Origin: Alteribacter keqinensis
GTDB lineage: Bacteria > Bacillota > Bacilli > Bacillales > Salisediminibacteriaceae
NCBI RefSeq assembly: GCF_003710255.1
Contig: NZ_RHIB01000002.1
Span: 372,001-436,000 of the forward strand
Length of the DNA stretch: 64,000 nt
Direction of reading: 5' to 3'
Within the stretch, counting starts at the first letter, position 1, and the number at the start of each line of letters is the position of its first letter. A program made the translations under genes and the position numbers. The notes under the pieces are model-generated. The model was not told where the DNA came from. It made no database searches and saw only the letters and a program-made list of their open reading frames with translations. This document shows, in pieces, positions 62,261 through 64,000 of the stretch.

Positions 62261-62329
62261 TTATATGTAAGTCTCTATATAGAGCACTTAACACCGGTTT
62301 GGTTATGAAGATTTTCACCTTCAGATATT

Positions 62330-62356
62330 ATATCGACACGGTTTAATAAACTTTGA
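62330..62356 (-). promoter_or_regulatory. SigD-type promoter of the 413-residue flagellin
   Basis: On the minus strand TCAAA (62352-62356), 14-15-bp spacer, GTCGATAT (62330-62337). The -10 matches the csrA promoter; the -35 is one base off TAAA. Confidence 0.7.
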
Positions 62357-62533
62357 GTGATTATTGAAAAAAATTAAAACTAGCTTCACTTAGCTTATCC
62401 ACCTGTCTGAATCTCCCCCGTTTTGATTAAGTTCTGAATACGTAATGAGAAGGACCAACATTAAGGTAATTTTGAAGAACTAAACCACAAAATGACAGGA
62501 GGATTACAACTTCATCTTTAATATTTTTCGTGA

Positions 62534-62551
62534 GCACACCTTCCAGTGTGC
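62534..62551 (-). other. Hairpin after the transposase gene
   Basis: GCACAC / GTGTGC, 6-bp stem with a 6-nt loop, 10 bp after the RAYT stop. Together with the GGGAACGGTTC in the gene's last codons it may be part of the element's REP-like end. Positions 62357-62533 show no gene. Confidence 0.45.
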
Positions 62552-62560
62552 CATGAAGCA

Positions 62561-63227
62561 TCAGAACCGTTCCCATCTCTTAACCAGTGCAATATTCAAG
62601 GTAGTCCCCAAAAGCTCCACAATCAATGCCCTTCCTTCATCATCCGTTAACCTCTGACTCATCTCTATATCGAGACACTGATCATCATTGACTCTCTCAT
62701 TAAACTCTTTAAACTTCACCATGTTGTTCGCAAACTGAGATAATACAAAACGTGAATCCAGAAGTTCACAAAAGAGTGCCCCTGCACCTTTGTAATACCC
62801 AGGACAGCTGCTCCACTTCCACTCATCAACACGGGTGACCATTCCCGCTTTTACCGGATTCTGATGAATATATCTGACAACCGTTAGGAGATACTGATCG
62901 GTTTCCACGCTCTCACTCTTAAAACGGTCCTGAAACAGATGGCCCGATATCCTGTATTTCCAATTGTAAAACTTAACAAAGCACACACCGATCCGTTTCA
63001 CCGTATCGGAAACCGGTTCATTGCCTTCTTTTTATGAGGAAATGGACATGATTATTCATCAAACACCAGGCGTATACCTTCATATTAAAACGCCGTTTAT
63101 ATCTTTTAACGAATTCAAGGAACTGAGTACGGTCATCGTCGTCATGAAAGATCTCTTGCCCGCTAGATCCTCTCCACATCATATGATAAATCCCAGTCCG
63201 GCTTTTCACCCTCGCCCCTTGAGGCAC
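62561..63227 (-). pseudogene. REP-associated tyrosine transposase (RAYT), frameshifted
   Basis: Y1/HUH transposase of the IS200-like RAYT group. It starts at the GTG at 63227 behind AAAGGTGG. The first part (VKSRTGIYHMMWRGSSGQEI ... CLMNNHVHFLI) ends at a TGA at 63018. Removing one A from the run TAAAAAG just after HFLI restores EGNEPVSDTVKRIGVCFVKF and the rest (YIHQNPVKAGMV, WKWSS) to the stop at 62561. So it is one gene with a single-base frameshift, about 221 residues if restored. RAYTs mobilise REP palindromes; such palindromes lie next to it at 63485 and 63796. Confidence 0.88.
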
Positions 63228-63484
63228 ACAACCACCACCTTTGTAAATAAATTAGACAAAGAACAAGAGATAAAAAACAAGATTGAAGAATGTATGGGGA
63301 GCATTAAGGAATAAAGGAGTATCCAAATAGAGGACATAAGGCAAAAAACAAAAGAAATAATAGAATTGAAGGAAAGGTATTACACTGAGGAAAGAAATTA
63401 AGGAGAATTCGAAGAAAATCATACGTTGAAAATAATATAGCACAAAAAACCAAAAAGGGGAACAAAAGTTCTCAAAATAAAAAA

Positions 63485-63567
63485 GGAAGCTCGGGGACGG
63501 CTTCTATTTGCTTCCCACCCCCTGAATAACTCCCTTGCTGGAAGCAAAGAACCGTCCCCGCGCTTCC
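63485..63567. repeat. REP-like long inverted repeat beside the RAYT gene
   Basis: Left arm GGAAGCTCGGGGACGG...TTTGCTTCC (63485-63515) and right arm GGAAGCAAAGAACCGTCCCC...GCTTCC (63540-63567) are inverted with few mismatches around a 24-bp spacer. The GGGGACGGTTC core also occurs in the RAYT 3' end and at 63796. Confidence 0.78.
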
Positions 63568-63618
63568 TAGAAGGGTGAAAGACACTTCTTCTTAACTGAC
63601 CATGCGATTGCTGTACTA

Positions 63619-63726
63619 TCAAACCAATTTCATCTCACTCACTTCTAAATAACGGCCATCTCGCTTTTCTAAGTCCCAGCTATACCAACCCCACCTGCTA
63701 TGCTTAATCAATGAATTAACATTCAT
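63619..63726 (-). pseudogene. 35-codon fragment, probably a C-terminal remnant
   Basis: Reads NSLIKHSRWGWYSWDLEKRD then GRYLEVSEMKLV and TGA. It has protein-like composition but no ribosome site, so it is more likely the end of a lost gene than a peptide gene. Family not recognised. Confidence 0.4.
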
Positions 63727-63795
63727 TCAATTCAAATTTGAGATAAGTCATTTTCAAGACATTTCCCATAGGGAGAGTTCATCGTTTGCGGGCCG

Positions 63796-63822
63796 GAAGC
63801 ACCAGAACCGTCCCGGTGCTTC
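63796..63822. repeat. REP-like palindrome
   Basis: GAAGCACC / GGTGCTTC (8 bp) around AGAACCGTCCC. It has the same core as the inverted repeat at 63485-63567 and the RAYT 3' end. Confidence 0.75.
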
Positions 63823-64000
63823 ATAGAACGTTAGGCCAGCAACGTAAAAATAAAAACGACTCCATTAAATCTTATCTTGAACAACACGGCTACATGCCGA
63901 TGTGGATTTTAATGAATGTAATAACATTTGGGAATGTGAGTCATCTTTTCACACTTCAAAAGGAGTCTGTTCAATTAGAGATAATAGAGTCTTTGGGCTT
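63816..64000 (+). pseudogene. Abi_2-family (AbiD/AbiF-like) protein, 5'-truncated and cut by the window end
   Basis: The open frame reads KSYLEQHGYMPMWILMNVIT then FGNVSHLFTLQ, a typical central Abi_2 motif (abortive phage infection). The family normally has about 90 residues before this point. Here only about 25 remain, and the frame runs directly out of the REP palindrome at 63796. So the 5' part is probably lost; the 3' part continues beyond 64000. The GTG at 63816 is only the first possible start, with no ribosome site. Confidence 0.6.

Noticed and set aside
63485-63822. CRISPR array
   Set aside because: Palindromes are few, unevenly spaced and share a GGGGACGGTTC core beside a RAYT gene; there are no regular spacers.

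Overview
The window looks like chromosome of a motile, sugar-scavenging member of the Bacillota, most likely a haloalkaliphilic Bacillaceae. Evidence: strong AGGAGG-type ribosome sites with ATG/GTG/TTG starts, very acidic secreted binding proteins, two TPP riboswitches on Bacillus-type thi genes, a csrA-hag arrangement with SigD-type promoters, YesM/YesN and YesL family proteins, and Bacillus-type dispersed repeats. The genus is inference. I saw no rRNA, tRNA or CRISPR array.

Layout. 0.2-12.3 kb: a beta-1,2-glucan locus (secreted GH144-like endo-glucanase, ABC importer, GH94 1,2-beta-oligoglucan phosphorylase, GH3 beta-glucosidase, LacI regulator) with three copies of one operator palindrome. 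12.8-16.4 kb: a PRD/EIIA-type regulator with ascorbate-type PTS EIIB and EIIC. 16.5-18.2 kb: small membrane proteins and repeats. 18.2-20.5 kb: TPP riboswitch with thiamine salvage genes ylmB-tenA. 21.5-25.5 kb: a second TPP riboswitch on the opposite strand driving tenI-thiO-thiS-thiG-thiF. 25.8-26.2 kb: an orphan C-type-lectin-like protein. 26.5-33.8 kb: a sugar-acid operon (LacI, PfkB kinase, HxlA-like, HxlB-like, TRAP transporter, cupin, KDPG aldolase), interrupted by a small inverted-repeat element.

34-43.4 kb: a fructan operon (LacI, two permeases, binding protein, YesL, LamG-GH32, GH32). 43.6-45.6 kb: a membrane-anchored TPR/InlB-repeat protein whose C-terminus has been cut off by nonsense codons; a related decayed fragment lies behind the fructan operon. 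45.7-58.9 kb: an island with an AfuABC/FbpABC-like importer, phosphoglucomutase, an anchored binding-protein-like protein, Nudix, PP2C, a secreted EEP-family hydrolase and a YesM/YesN two-component system; I suggest hexose-phosphate scavenging and sensing. 58.9-62.4 kb: two flagellin genes flanking csrA, each flagellin leader carrying a near-ideal CsrA-binding hairpin. 62.5-64 kb: a frameshifted REP-associated transposase, REP-like palindromes and a truncated Abi_2 gene running off the end.

How it fits together: most loci follow one plan, with extracellular hydrolysis or binding, high-affinity import, intracellular phosphorolysis or hydrolysis, and a local LacI or two-component switch. Between the operons lie short non-coding repeats, several of which have inserted into or next to operons, and several gene remnants. 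All functional calls come from reading the sequence; no database search was run.
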